A stretch of DNA of 64,000 nt from Chitinophaga fulva (lineage in GTDB: Bacteria > Bacteroidota > Bacteroidia > Chitinophagales > Chitinophagaceae), in contig NZ_JABBGC010000001.1 in the NCBI RefSeq assembly GCF_012927205.1, forward strand, positions 3,906,810 through 3,970,809. The letters run 5' to 3'. Positions 45,389 to 55,399 of the stretch are shown here, in pieces. Both the position numbers and the translations under genes were made by a program. How positions within the stretch are numbered: position 1 is the first letter of the stretch; the number at the start of each line of letters is the position of its first letter. The notes beneath the pieces were generated by a model. That model had not been told where the DNA came from. It ran no database searches and saw only the letters and a program-made list of their open reading frames with translations.

Positions 45389-45919
45389 ATGAAACCTCTC
45401 AAATTACTTCTCGCCACAGGTATCGCGGTATGCCTGTCATTGCAAATGCACGCCCAGCAGATCACGGGCAAAATGCTCAAAGAATGGGAAAGAGCAAAAG
45501 AGTACACCAAAGAGTACCTGGAAGTTATGCCGGAAGGCTCTTACAGCCTCAAGCCGACCCCGGAAATGCGCTCTTTTGCCGAACAAATGTTACACCTCGC
45601 AGAAGCCAATTTTGGTTTTGCAGCCGCTGCCAGCGGTAGCACGCTGCCTGGAAAACCGGGCGACCTGGAGAAAAACTCCGACAAAACCAAACCGGCGGTG
45701 ACCAAAACTGTAATGGACAGCTATGATTACGTTATCGATAAGCTGAAAACCATGACAGATGCACAGCTGCCGGAGAAAATCAAACTCTTTGGCCGCTTTG
45801 ACCTCACCCGTGGGGAAGCATTGGAGAAGGCATTTGAGCACCAGACACATCACCGTGGACAGACCACTGTGTACATCCGTCTGGCAGGTGCCAAGCCACC
45901 ACAGGAAAAACTGTTCTAA
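45389..45919 (+). CDS. Exported DinB-family protein
   Basis: 176 residues with a signal peptide (KLLLATGIAVCLSLQMHAQ). The DinB four-helix bundle has the conserved metal-binding histidines in FAEQMLHL and HQTHHRGQTTVYIRL near the C terminus, where HxxxHR-like spacing is typical. Most DinB proteins are cytoplasmic thiol transferases or of unknown function; an exported form is less common. It is 69 bp from the divergent thioesterase gene and shares a strand with the acetyltransferase that follows. Confidence 0.82.
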   Translation: MKPLKLLLATGIAVCLSLQMHAQQITGKMLKEWERAKEYTKEYLEVMPEGSYSLKPTPEMRSFAEQMLHLAEANFGFAAAASGSTLPGKPGDLEKNSDKTKPAVTKTVMDSYDYVIDKLKTMTDAQLPEKIKLFGRFDLTRGEALEKAFEHQTHHRGQTTVYIRLAGAKPPQEKLF

Positions 45920-46001
45920 GCCGGACTATCTGTTTTGTCGCAATTGGACGCAGGGGATGCCGGAGGATAGTTGTTACTTTACCAGGACAAAAGCATTGAT
46001 A

Positions 46002-46541
46002 ATGGACTTTTCAATACAACCCCACCTGGAAAATGAACGCGCTATTCTCCATCCGCTGCAGCAAAGCGATTTTGAAGCGCTGTATGAGGTAGCTTCCGAT
46101 CCGTTGGTGTGGGAACAACACCCCAACAAAACCCGCTGGCAACGGCCGGTATTCGAGACGTACTTCGATGGCGCCATGAAAAGTGGCGGCGCATTCCGGA
46201 TTGTAGACAAAGCTACCGGTAAAACAGCCGGCAGCAGCCGGTTTTATGACTATGATCCACAACAGAACAGTATCCTGATCGGTTATACTTTTTATAGCCG
46301 TGAGTTCTGGGGCTCAGGACTGAATCCTTCGGTAAAACACCTGATGCTTTCCTGGATTTTTCAGTACGTGGACAAGGTCATCTTTCATGTAGGTGCCGTC
46401 AACACCCGCTCACAGATAGCGATGACGCGGTTGGGCGCCCATAAAGTGAAAGAAGAGGAAGTGGCTTACTTCGGCGAACCTTCCCGCCTGAATTGCATTT
46501 ATGAAATCAACAAGGCAGACTGGCAGGCACAGCATCCCTGA
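46002..46541 (+). CDS. GNAT acetyltransferase, RimJ/RimL-like
   Basis: 179 residues from MDFSIQPHLENERAILHPL. Marks of the RimJ-type GNAT fold are LQQSDFEALYEVASDPLVWEQ near the start, the acetyl-CoA loop SREFWGSGLNPSVKHLML near 102-118 (where R/QxxGxG is degenerate as GSG-LN), and the final VGAVNTRSQIAMTRLGA. It ends 2 bp before the convergent AraC gene. Substrate unknown, with protein N-termini or small amines possible. Confidence 0.8.
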   Translation: MDFSIQPHLENERAILHPLQQSDFEALYEVASDPLVWEQHPNKTRWQRPVFETYFDGAMKSGGAFRIVDKATGKTAGSSRFYDYDPQQNSILIGYTFYSREFWGSGLNPSVKHLMLSWIFQYVDKVIFHVGAVNTRSQIAMTRLGAHKVKEEEVAYFGEPSRLNCIYEINKADWQAQHP

Positions 46542-46543
46542 TC

Positions 46544-47395
46544 CTACCGGTCTGCCATTTTATAGCCCGCTCTTATCTGCCGCATGCCCTGACCGTAAAA
46601 CTTCTTCATCATACGGTTCATATGGCTGCTGTCAGTGAATCCCAGCTCCAAGGCAATATGCTGTAAAGAGGTGTCCGTGTACAACGCACGGGACTCGGCG
46701 ATCTTCAGCCGCAGCTTCATCACATAATCCTGAAAACGTTCGTTGGCATTACGCCGGAAATATTCACTGAAGTAAGTTTCAGCGATGTGGAAGTGTTTTG
46801 ACAGATAGGGCACGCTGAGCTTCTCCACATCCATGATATTAAAACTGATGAAATTGATCAGGTCAGCAAACCGTGTATCGGTAAACCGGCGCCCGTCCAG
46901 TTTCTTCTTCTGGATATTTCTGCAAATCACTGCCAGCACGGACACCAGCGTGTTTTGTATGATAAAGGCGGAGCAGATATCCTTCCTTTCATATTCCTGT
47001 AAGATGATATCCAGTAACTTTTTCAGCTGGGCCTTGTCGGCCGGATCTTCCACCAGCTCACCCGGATGATAATCATGATGCCCGAAAATAAAATTCAGCC
47101 GGCTGAACCAGCTGCTGTAGTCTACTACATCCGTTGGCCCGGGAATGAAGTAGCTACCGGTAAACCGCACAAAAAGGAAACGGCTATGTTCCTTTACTTC
47201 GTAGTAATGGCATTTGGCCGTCGGTAAAAGAAAAATACCGTTTGAGGTATAAGGGTACTGCATCTGGTTGACCGTCTGGTAACCTGATCCGTCCAGCACA
47301 TACACCAGTTCGAAAAAGTTGCTTTTACGGCTTCTTTCCTTCCATTCATCGTATGCTGCGATTTCTACTGCAAAAGAATCATGTAAAAAGTCCAT
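46544..47395 (-). CDS. AraC-family transcriptional regulator
   Basis: 283 residues. The N-terminal part (about 1-130) is a cupin-like ligand domain (FELVYVLDGSGYQTV, IFLLPTAKCHYYEV). The C-terminal two-helix-turn-helix lies at about 180-280 (HIAETYFSEYFRRNANERFQDYVMKLRLKIAE and LGFTDSSHMNRMMKKFYG). It is divergent from the MDR oxidoreductase gene (134 bp apart), the arrangement in which AraC proteins often control their neighbour. The effector is unknown. Confidence 0.9.
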   Translation of the reverse strand: MDFLHDSFAVEIAAYDEWKERSRKSNFFELVYVLDGSGYQTVNQMQYPYTSNGIFLLPTAKCHYYEVKEHSRFLFVRFTGSYFIPGPTDVVDYSSWFSRLNFIFGHHDYHPGELVEDPADKAQLKKLLDIILQEYERKDICSAFIIQNTLVSVLAVICRNIQKKKLDGRRFTDTRFADLINFISFNIMDVEKLSVPYLSKHFHIAETYFSEYFRRNANERFQDYVMKLRLKIAESRALYTDTSLQHIALELGFTDSSHMNRMMKKFYGQGMRQIRAGYKMADR

Positions 47396-47528
47396 GGTAT
47401 AAAATTACGGGAAATGAACAAGCAGAAATGTCTCATCCCGGAATGTTACTGTTTTTTCAATGTAGCGTACCGGAGTTTGCACGGACGCCGAAAGACCTTT
47501 GTCCTGTTAAACATCAAAATAAAAAAAG

Positions 47529-48545
47529 ATGAAAGCAGTACAATTAACAGCCTTTGGCACAGATAACCTGGTGATAAACGACATTCCCACACCTTCTCTT
47601 AAGACCAACGAAGTGTTGGTCAATATCAAAGCGGTATCCTTAAACTATCTCGATCAGATCATACTGAACGGCACTTTCAACAGAGGAGTGGTATTCCCTT
47701 ATATCCCCGTGTCGGACGGTGCCGGCGTGGTGGCTGCGGTAGGGGCAGACGTTACCCGTTGGAAGCCGGGCGACCGTGTGGTGGTGCAGTACGTACAAAA
47801 CTGGACCAAAGGAAAGGTAGACCCTGAAAGTAATAGCATACGGGTAGCCTGGCAAACGCCCGGCGTTTTGTCTGAATACACCGCCATTCCGGAGCATGGC
47901 CTGGTGAAGATACCGGAGAACCTGAGCTTTGAAGAAGCGGCTACTTTGCCTATCGCTGCACTTACCGCGTGGTACGGACTGATAGAACAGGCGGGCCTGC
48001 GGCCTGGACAAACAGTGCTGACACAAGGGACCGGCGGCGTGTCATTGTTTGCCCTGCAGATAGCCAAAGCTGCCGGCGCTAAAGTGATAGCCACCACCAG
48101 CAGCGAAGAAAAAGCGGCCCGGCTCAAAGCACTCGGCGCAGATGCAGTTATCAACTACCGCCAACATCCGGAGTGGCATGAACAGGTGAAAGCGCTCAAC
48201 GGCGGCGAAGGCGTGGACATTACCATGGACGTGGCGGGGGCCGCCACTATAGGGCAGTCGCTGCTTGCTGTAAAGGAAAACGGCTTTGTGGGAACGGCAG
48301 GTTTTATCGCCGGCCCGGAGTTGTCACTGGACATTCACCAACACCGGATCAATTTGAATTTCCTCAGGATACAGGGGCTGGCAGTAGGCAGTGCAGAGAG
48401 TTTTGCGGCGATGAACAGGGCTATTGAAGTGAATGATATTCATCCGGTAATAGACAGCGTGTTTACCATGAAACAGGCTATGGAGGCCTATCTGCGGCTG
48501 GAATCCGGTCAGCATACCGGGAAGATCGTGATCACTGTTCCGTGA
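47529..48545 (+). CDS. Zinc-independent MDR oxidoreductase (quinone reductase-like)
   Basis: 338 residues. An N-terminal GroES-like domain contains VSLNYLDQIILNG, where the catalytic zinc-binding Cys of alcohol dehydrogenases is absent, and a Rossmann domain with GTGGVSLFALQIAKAAGA (about 161-178) binds NADPH. The lack of zinc ligands places it with quinone reductase or zeta-crystallin-type enzymes rather than alcohol dehydrogenases. It lies opposite the AraC gene, which may control it, and is followed by a terminator hairpin. Confidence 0.9.
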   Translation: MKAVQLTAFGTDNLVINDIPTPSLKTNEVLVNIKAVSLNYLDQIILNGTFNRGVVFPYIPVSDGAGVVAAVGADVTRWKPGDRVVVQYVQNWTKGKVDPESNSIRVAWQTPGVLSEYTAIPEHGLVKIPENLSFEEAATLPIAALTAWYGLIEQAGLRPGQTVLTQGTGGVSLFALQIAKAAGAKVIATTSSEEKAARLKALGADAVINYRQHPEWHEQVKALNGGEGVDITMDVAGAATIGQSLLAVKENGFVGTAGFIAGPELSLDIHQHRINLNFLRIQGLAVGSAESFAAMNRAIEVNDIHPVIDSVFTMKQAMEAYLRLESGQHTGKIVITVP

Positions 48546-48561
48546 TAACAGCACTCATTAC

Positions 48562-48598
48562 AAAGGGCTGCCTGCATGATGCGCGGGCAGCCCTCTTT
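48562..48598. terminator. Terminator after the MDR oxidoreductase
   Basis: Stem AAAGGGCTGCC ... GGGCAGCCCTCTTT with a loop of about 12 bases; the T-run is short. It lies between two convergent units. Confidence 0.75.
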
Positions 48599-48614
48599 AT
48601 GATATAATGGATGG

Positions 48615-50201
48615 TTATTTGCTGGTTTTGCTGATGATCACGTCATCCAGGATGATGTCCTGTTGACCGGTATTTTTAAAATAAATACGGACCGTCTTCA
48701 TGTTCTGGCCGTATTCTTTACCGGTTTGAAAGTGCAGCTGCTGGCGGGTGAATGTGTTTTTACCAGGTTGTGTCTGCGCAGCGGCCTGTTGTAATTCACC
48801 GGTGACGAGCTTCATATTCGCCACAGCAGCGTGCACAGGGCTGTTGCCTTGTTGCCAGTAGGTCAACTGGTAATTGGCGTCATTATCCAGGTAGACATAT
48901 TGTTCCATCTCCTGGCCGGGTTTCAGCAGCAGGCCATGGCTGCCATTGCGGCCGGTGGCCAGCGTGCCGTTGCCTTCCCATGGCAGCAGGTTGGTGTTGG
49001 CGTCGAAATCGGGATTGGGCAGTTCGTTGTTGCCTTCCAGTGGCCACTGGTATCCGCGGATGTAATCCACCTCCATGCTCACGGAGCCGCCACCACCGTA
49101 GGAGCCCAGGAATACGTTCATGGCATGGTTGGGAGAGTAGATCTGGTGTTTGTCGGTGTATGCTTTTATCAGCTGGCCGTTGATATAATGTTTGATGCTG
49201 TTGGGTGTCCAGAGAATACCGTGGGTCACCCATTGGTCTTTGTGCTCAAACCCTTTGGCGATGTGGGTGTTGAGGTTATGTACGAACTGTCCTTTCTCAT
49301 CAACATGACCGTGCAGTACAAACTGTGCATCGATGTTTTCAAAGACATCTATTTCAAATACCTGTCCTTTAGGACGTACGCCACTGACGCCATCCAGCGT
49401 GGTGCCTTCCTGGAGGTAGTATTTCAGGTCCGGCCCAGGGGAGTCAAACCAGTAGGCGGTGTTCAGTCCCTGTGGCTTACCGGTGAAGCTGCGTTTAACC
49501 CTTACTTCAAAATATCCGCCGCGGCTGTTGTCCAGCAGGTTTTCGTTGGTGCGCCAGTCATACGTCTGAATGGAAGATATCTTCCGGCCGTTGGACGGGT
49601 AGAACGGTTTGGCGGGCAGGGAGTCGTTGGTGAAGATATTGATGGTGTGGCCATTCAGCGTATAAGCTGCTTCCGGCAAAGTGCCATTGCGCATGGCTTC
49701 CAGGTTGTCTTTTTTCAGGAAGTCAATATTGGAATAGTAGGTCGTATGCCATTTGTTACGGTCCAGCAGGGAATCGTTGAATTCATCGTGCCAGAAGAGG
49801 GACATGCCTTCCGGAACAGCGGTGGAGCTGGAAATATCGAGCTGACGGGCTTCGGCGGAATCCAATGACCAGCGGGTGTTTGTGAGCACGGTGCCGGTCA
49901 GTGTTTTGCTATGCTGCCGCGCATCGAATGCTTCCACCCAAACATGATAGCGGGTGTTGCCCTTTACCTGCTGAATATAAAAGCGGGTACTGTTGGCGGG
50001 CAGGGTAGCAGCAGGTGTGGCGGGCTTGTGGTTATTGTCCGACCAGTACAGGTGGTACCCTGTCTCGTTGGAGGTTTTATCCTCCCAGTCCACCCTGATC
50101 CAGCTGCGGGTACCGGTGAGCCGGAGATTTGCAGGCGCGGATAAATCCTGCGCCTGCAAACCGGTTGATGTTAAAAACAATAAATAAAACAATCGCTTCA
50201 T
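48615..50201 (-). CDS. Exported GH16 glycoside hydrolase with fibronectin and carbohydrate-binding parts
   Basis: 528 residues with a signal peptide (about 1-18, ending QAQ). A fibronectin type III domain covers about 21-110 (APANLRLTG to VWVEAFDARQHS). The GH16 catalytic domain covers about 130-385, with the catalytic motif E283-I-D285-V-F-E288 (nucleophile and acid/base), then a C-terminal CBM-like beta domain of about 140 residues. GH16 enzymes cleave beta-1,3/1,4-glucans, laminarin or agar-type galactans; the exact substrate is not readable. It is the last gene of the SusC/SusD operon. Confidence 0.93.
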   Translation of the reverse strand: MKRLFYLLFLTSTGLQAQDLSAPANLRLTGTRSWIRVDWEDKTSNETGYHLYWSDNNHKPATPAATLPANSTRFYIQQVKGNTRYHVWVEAFDARQHSKTLTGTVLTNTRWSLDSAEARQLDISSSTAVPEGMSLFWHDEFNDSLLDRNKWHTTYYSNIDFLKKDNLEAMRNGTLPEAAYTLNGHTINIFTNDSLPAKPFYPSNGRKISSIQTYDWRTNENLLDNSRGGYFEVRVKRSFTGKPQGLNTAYWFDSPGPDLKYYLQEGTTLDGVSGVRPKGQVFEIDVFENIDAQFVLHGHVDEKGQFVHNLNTHIAKGFEHKDQWVTHGILWTPNSIKHYINGQLIKAYTDKHQIYSPNHAMNVFLGSYGGGGSVSMEVDYIRGYQWPLEGNNELPNPDFDANTNLLPWEGNGTLATGRNGSHGLLLKPGQEMEQYVYLDNDANYQLTYWQQGNSPVHAAVANMKLVTGELQQAAAQTQPGKNTFTRQQLHFQTGKEYGQNMKTVRIYFKNTGQQDIILDDVIISKTSK

Positions 50202-50206
50202 GGTCC

Positions 50207-51700
50207 TTAGTTATATCCTTCGTTTTGTTTGATAACACCGTTGCTTTGGGTGATCACCTGCCTTGGTAGAGGCAGCAGTACTTTATAAGCCTGGGCGGTA
50301 GTGGAACCGTCGTTGATGGCGCGCTGGATATAAAGGTTCCAGCGGATCAGGTCATCTTTTCTCCAACCTTCGCCCCAGAGCTCAAACAGGCGTTCGTCCT
50401 GTATTTTAGCGAGGAACTGGGACTTAGAGAGGCCAGCGGGCAAATCGTCTACCCCGGCTCTTCTCCTGACGGCGTTGATCGCATCGTAAGCCTGCTGGTT
50501 GGGTGCACCGTTCGCTTCGTTGATGCTTTCTGCCAGCATGAGCAGCACGTCTGCATAGCGGTAAATCGGGAAGTCGATCGCACTGTTTTGTGAATTGGCG
50601 CGGGACGGATCGGGGCCGAATTTTACCGGGATAGCGCCCAGTTCACCGCCCGTTCTGGCGTTTCTATAAATTACTTTGCCGTTGGCGTCATTACCGGTGG
50701 GATAGGACTCCAGCAGTACTTTCAGCCTTTTGTCCTTTTTGTCGAATTTATCGTAGCTGGACCATGGCATTTTGTAACCGCCCCAGGCAGTCAGCGGAAT
50801 GCCGGTAGAGTCTTTATAATCTGACGGCAGGGCGTGTGCCAGCCACATGTTGGTGTACTGGTCGCCGCCGGAAGAGGAGCATACCACCGCGAGGATTGTC
50901 TCTGGTGAGTTGCCGCCTTTGCTGGCGGTATTGAAGTTGTCTTCGTAATTGCCCATCAGAGAGTAACCCATCTGCGTCAGTTGTTGCCCTACGGTCACAG
51001 CTTCCGCCCATTTTTTCTCATGCATATATAGTTTCATGAGACCTGTGAGGGCGGCGGCTTTGGAGAAGCGGCCGTAATCGTTGCCGGTGAATTTATCGGG
51101 CAGGGAAGCGGCTGCATCTTTATAGTCCTTTTCGATCTGTGCCACCACCACCTCTTTGGTCGGGCGCGGAACGTAGGGCGCATCAGGATTGGAAGCTATT
51201 TTAGCGTCGGTAACGATCGTGAAAGGGCCGTAGTTGAAGTACAGCAGCTGGGCATAGTGTGCTCTCAGGGCCTTCAGTTCACCGATATACCTTTTTTTCA
51301 TGTCCGCATTGATGGTCATGTTTTCCATGTTGGCCAGGGCGATGGCAATGCGGGAGATATATGGTGTGTATCGGCCGTAGTTATGCGTCACCCAGTCAAA
51401 GTCGGGCGTATAGTTCAGGTTACGCAACGGTATCCAGTTACCGCCCCAGGAGCATACGCCTTCGTCGGTGGTCATCATGGCCTGTGTGCGCCAGGCATAG
51501 GTGCCGGCATCCCAGCCGCCCTGCCAGTCAGTGCCGCCGGCGAGGCCGGTATAGGCAGCATTCACAGTGGCCACAGCACCTTCGGTGGTGTTTACCACTT
51601 CGGCGAGGTTACCGTACGTGGTGTTTTGCAGATCTTTTTCACATGCACTGAAAGCCGCGAGGCTGCCCAGCAAAACGAGTCGGTGATATATGTTTTTCAT
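50207..51700 (-). CDS. SusD/RagB-family outer-membrane lipoprotein
   Basis: 497 residues with a lipobox Cys at residue 20 (AAFSACEKD). The central and C-terminal parts carry the SusD-like pattern (FPIYRYADVLLMLAESINEANG, AINAVRRRAGVDDLP, RLFELWGEGWRKDDLIRW). It binds the oligosaccharide at the cell surface and forms a lid on the SusC barrel. Its start lies 18 bp downstream of the SusC stop codon, and the GH16 gene begins 5 bp after it. Confidence 0.95.
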   Translation of the reverse strand: MKNIYHRLVLLGSLAAFSACEKDLQNTTYGNLAEVVNTTEGAVATVNAAYTGLAGGTDWQGGWDAGTYAWRTQAMMTTDEGVCSWGGNWIPLRNLNYTPDFDWVTHNYGRYTPYISRIAIALANMENMTINADMKKRYIGELKALRAHYAQLLYFNYGPFTIVTDAKIASNPDAPYVPRPTKEVVVAQIEKDYKDAAASLPDKFTGNDYGRFSKAAALTGLMKLYMHEKKWAEAVTVGQQLTQMGYSLMGNYEDNFNTASKGGNSPETILAVVCSSSGGDQYTNMWLAHALPSDYKDSTGIPLTAWGGYKMPWSSYDKFDKKDKRLKVLLESYPTGNDANGKVIYRNARTGGELGAIPVKFGPDPSRANSQNSAIDFPIYRYADVLLMLAESINEANGAPNQQAYDAINAVRRRAGVDDLPAGLSKSQFLAKIQDERLFELWGEGWRKDDLIRWNLYIQRAINDGSTTAQAYKVLLPLPRQVITQSNGVIKQNEGYN

Positions 51701-51718
51701 GATTGTCCGGTTAAGTGA

Positions 51719-54700
51719 TTAGAAGGATACGTTTAGGCCAAATACATAACTTTTTACCAGCGGGTAGAAGTTGTCTGGGTCCAGTTCCGGGTCCAGGCCT
51801 GGGTATTTGGTGATGGTAAACGGATTCTGTACGTCGAAGGAGAACCTTACACCAGAGAACACTTTTTGTCTTTCTATTACTTTGGCGGGCAGGGTGTACC
51901 CCAGTGTGATGTTGCGGCAACGCAGGAAAGAAGCGTCTGCAAGCCAGTAGCTGGCCGCGTTTTGGAACTGGGAGTAAGAGCCGTCGTTCAAAGCAGTGGG
52001 GAAGTCACCGTTCGGGTTTTTGAATGTCCAGCGGTTGGATGATATTGGCATGGCATTGAAACCAAACGGGTTGGTGGTGTTCTCGTTGACTCTGCCGGCG
52101 AGGTAAGGTGACCACTTTTTCTGCACCAGGCCGGAGAAGAAGATGTTCAGATCAAAGTTTTTATAGGTGAACTGGTTACCGATACCGAAGTTGAAGCGGG
52201 GATCAGCATTGCCCAGGTAGGTCCTGTCAGCAGCGGTGATGGCGCCATCGGGACCGATGATTTTGCTATTGGCATCATAACCGCGGATATCCTCGAGGAT
52301 AAGGCCACCAGGTAGCATGCCGGGCATATTGGCAGGAGCGGCGCCATCGCCTTTATATATACCTGTTGAAACATAGCCGAAAATCGGATTGAACAGCGCG
52401 CCTTTGCCGGTGGCGATTTCATAAGGCTGTAATACAGCCAGTGCAGCGGGGGAGCGTTTCACCCAGTAGTTGAGGTAGTGGGAGAAGTTCACGCTGGTTG
52501 ACCAGGTAAAGCCATTGTTATCGGAGATAATATTTTTACTGTGCAGGGCTATTTCATAACCGGTAGACCGTGTTTTGCCTGCGTTCATATATACGCTGTC
52601 AATAGGGAAGCCGGTAGGGTATCTAATACCTGCAATCAGGTTGCGGATGTCTTTACGGAAGTAGTCGAACGAGCCGGAAAGGCGGTTGTTAAAGAACGCA
52701 AAATCAATACCAGCGTTCAGTTCCCCGGCGGTTTCCCAGGTGAGATTTGGATTTGCGGCGCGGGTCATGACCAGACCGGAGTTAACATTACCAGAGCCGA
52801 AATACGGGCTTTGAGCCGTGCCATATACCTCGTTGGCAGCCGATCCAAAGCTACTGTTGCCTGTTTCACCGTAGCCTGCCCTTATCTTCAGGAAGGAGAG
52901 CGGGGTGAAGCCTTTCAGGAAAGATTCATCGGAGAGTACCCAGCCGGCAGACACGCCGGGGAAGTAACCCCATTTTTTATTAGCAGCAAATACAGAGGAG
53001 CCATCACGACGGATAGATGCCTGCAGGGTGATATTGCCTCTGTAGGTATAGATGGCACGGGCGAAGTAGGAGGCCCAGATCGTTTCTGATTTGCCGGAAC
53101 CCACAGTAGGCTTGATCGCCTGTCCGGAGCCAATGTCATAGTATTTGGATATATCAGAAAGGAAGCCCTGGTTGGCGGCATTGAAGCCTTCCCAGCCTGA
53201 TTTCTGATAGCTGTAACCGGCAACGGCGCTGAGGCTGTGTTGTTCGGAGAAAGCTTTGTTATAGGCAAGGGTATATTCCAGCAACGTGGATTTGGCTTCT
53301 GACTGGGCGATGCTCGCGGCTCCATTTACCTGTGAGCCCAGGTAGAATGTCCTCGGCATGTAGGTAGACCGTTTGGAGGTAGAGTTATCGTAGCTGAAAC
53401 GTACGTTAGCTTTCAGTTCCGGGATGATGGTCCATTCGGCAAAAGCGCTGCTGAGTGTGCGGGTCAGATTGGTCAGGTCAGTGACGGTACCGTAAGATAC
53501 CGGGTTAGGGATATTAGGGTAATAAGGGCTTACGGGGTAGCTGCCGTCCGGTTTTTGCAGCGGTTGTACCGGAGCCCAGTAAATGGCGGAGGTGATAATA
53601 CCGCCGTTTTCATTGGCGCCGCCGGTAAAGGTGTTGTTGGCGGCGGAGTTGGAGAGGATCATGCTGGCGCCCAGTTTGATTTTGTCAGACACCACCTGAT
53701 CAATGCTTACACGGCCGTTGTAACGTTTGTAATCGCTGCCAATGATTACACCTTTCTGATCGAAGTAGTTACCGGAAACATAGTAGTTGGTTTTGCCATT
53801 ACCACCGGAAAGGGCGATGTTGTGCTGTTGCGTGTAACCTGCGCGGGTGATGGCGTCGGTCGCTTTTTCGTTATTACTGCGGGCGGAATCGATCTGCCCC
53901 TGGGAATAAATAGGTTTGAAAGGATCGGTTACAGAAGCAGGGTCTTTGGTGCCATAATAAGGTGCTACTTTGTTAGCACGGTACCACATCTCCTCTTTCA
54001 GCAGGTTGCGTTGTATCATGTAGTCGGCCGCACCATATATTGGGTACATTTTATCTACGTTCTGTATGCCGTAGGAACCGGTATAATCTACTTTAGGTTT
54101 GCCATTGACACCTTTCTTAGTGGTGATCAGCACTACGCCTGCGCCGGCACGGGCGCCATAGATGGAGGCGGCACTCGCGTCTTTTAGGAACTCGATGGAG
54201 GCGATATCATTGGGGTTGATGAAGTTCAGCGGGGATTTGTCCACGCCGCCTACTGCGTTTTTACCATATTTGGAACCTGTTATAGGTTGGGCAGCAGCAT
54301 CCATTACCGGTACCCCGTCAATCACATATAGCACGCCTGCATTGGCGAAAGAAGGGTTGCTCCTGATCTGCACATTGACACCTGCTCCCGGTTGGCCACT
54401 GCTTTGTACTACCTGTACACCGGAGGCTTTACCCTGTAACGCGCTCTGGAAGTTGGTGCTGGCGCTGATGTTCAGGTCTTTGCCTTTTACAGTGGTCACC
54501 GCGCCGGTGAGGTTCTTTTGTTTTACCGTGCCATAACCGATCACCACTACGTCTGACAGGGCGTTGGTGGCTCTTTTCAGGCGGATGTCGAGTGTGGCCT
54601 GACCGGTATAGGTGATTTCCTGTGTTTCAAAACCGATGGAGCGTACCAGCAGCACATCGCCTTTGTTGAGGCTGAGGCTGAAGCTACCGTCAGCTTTGGA

Positions 54701-55183
54701 GATGGCGCCTTTCTGGGTACCTTTTACGGCTACGCTCACAAAAGGCAGCGGAGCACCGTCAGCGTCCAGGATTTTGCCGGTCACGTCTGTCAGTAGGCTG
54801 CCAGTCAGTGTTGTGGCCGCTGCTTTTTTTCTTACCGTGATTTCTTTGCCATCGATCACATAGGAGAGTGGCTGATCTTCAAAAATAATTTTCAGTGCTT
54901 CTGCCAGCGGAACATCGGTGAGGTTGACATTCACCGGTTTGGCAGCGTTGATGTGGTCTTTGACGTAGAAAAAGTTGTAGCCTGTCTGGCTTCTCAGTTT
55001 GTGGATGACTGCAACAAGTGAAGCGTTTTTCTCAGAAAGCGTGACTTTCTGGGCACTGGCCACAGCACTAAGGCTGATGAACGCTGTAAGCAGTAATGTG
55101 GTAGCAATCCGCATGAAAACGAAGGTTTTGGAAGGCCGGCAATAGCTCGCCCTGCCTCCTTTGTGAAGAAGGTTTAATATCAT
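51719..55183 (-). CDS. SusC/RagA TonB-linked outer-membrane importer with STN domain
   Basis: About 1154 residues from the ATG preceded by AAAGG; a further in-frame ATG at 55309 would add 42 residues and one at 55114 would give a shorter form. Signal peptide (ATTLLLTAFISLSAVASAQ), then an STN domain (FFYVKDHINAAKPVNVNLTDV), a carboxypeptidase-regulatory domain (DADGAPLPFVSVAVKGTQKG), a plug with the Sus-type NPNDIASIEFLKDASAASIYG, and a barrel to the end. The STN domain is what links such importers to a FecR/ECF pair. It takes up oligosaccharide with SusD. Confidence 0.92.
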   Translation of the reverse strand: MILNLLHKGGRASYCRPSKTFVFMRIATTLLLTAFISLSAVASAQKVTLSEKNASLVAVIHKLRSQTGYNFFYVKDHINAAKPVNVNLTDVPLAEALKIIFEDQPLSYVIDGKEITVRKKAAATTLTGSLLTDVTGKILDADGAPLPFVSVAVKGTQKGAISKADGSFSLSLNKGDVLLVRSIGFETQEITYTGQATLDIRLKRATNALSDVVVIGYGTVKQKNLTGAVTTVKGKDLNISASTNFQSALQGKASGVQVVQSSGQPGAGVNVQIRSNPSFANAGVLYVIDGVPVMDAAAQPITGSKYGKNAVGGVDKSPLNFINPNDIASIEFLKDASAASIYGARAGAGVVLITTKKGVNGKPKVDYTGSYGIQNVDKMYPIYGAADYMIQRNLLKEEMWYRANKVAPYYGTKDPASVTDPFKPIYSQGQIDSARSNNEKATDAITRAGYTQQHNIALSGGNGKTNYYVSGNYFDQKGVIIGSDYKRYNGRVSIDQVVSDKIKLGASMILSNSAANNTFTGGANENGGIITSAIYWAPVQPLQKPDGSYPVSPYYPNIPNPVSYGTVTDLTNLTRTLSSAFAEWTIIPELKANVRFSYDNSTSKRSTYMPRTFYLGSQVNGAASIAQSEAKSTLLEYTLAYNKAFSEQHSLSAVAGYSYQKSGWEGFNAANQGFLSDISKYYDIGSGQAIKPTVGSGKSETIWASYFARAIYTYRGNITLQASIRRDGSSVFAANKKWGYFPGVSAGWVLSDESFLKGFTPLSFLKIRAGYGETGNSSFGSAANEVYGTAQSPYFGSGNVNSGLVMTRAANPNLTWETAGELNAGIDFAFFNNRLSGSFDYFRKDIRNLIAGIRYPTGFPIDSVYMNAGKTRSTGYEIALHSKNIISDNNGFTWSTSVNFSHYLNYWVKRSPAALAVLQPYEIATGKGALFNPIFGYVSTGIYKGDGAAPANMPGMLPGGLILEDIRGYDANSKIIGPDGAITAADRTYLGNADPRFNFGIGNQFTYKNFDLNIFFSGLVQKKWSPYLAGRVNENTTNPFGFNAMPISSNRWTFKNPNGDFPTALNDGSYSQFQNAASYWLADASFLRCRNITLGYTLPAKVIERQKVFSGVRFSFDVQNPFTITKYPGLDPELDPDNFYPLVKSYVFGLNVSF

Positions 55184-55399
55184 ACCTTTACGAGGTTTGG
55201 TTTTTAATTCAATGTTGTTTTTCCGTGCGTGAAAAATTGATTTTGATTGAAACCTTACGACCGAACGTGGAAGTGCTTCCTCACTTTCACGTTTTTTATA
55301 AGGCCACATGCTGGTTGGCGCTTTTACTTCATTGGCGTGGATTTAAAGTTCACTGTTAATAGTTGTTCTCTTTGACAGTCACATTGTTCACAATCGTGT

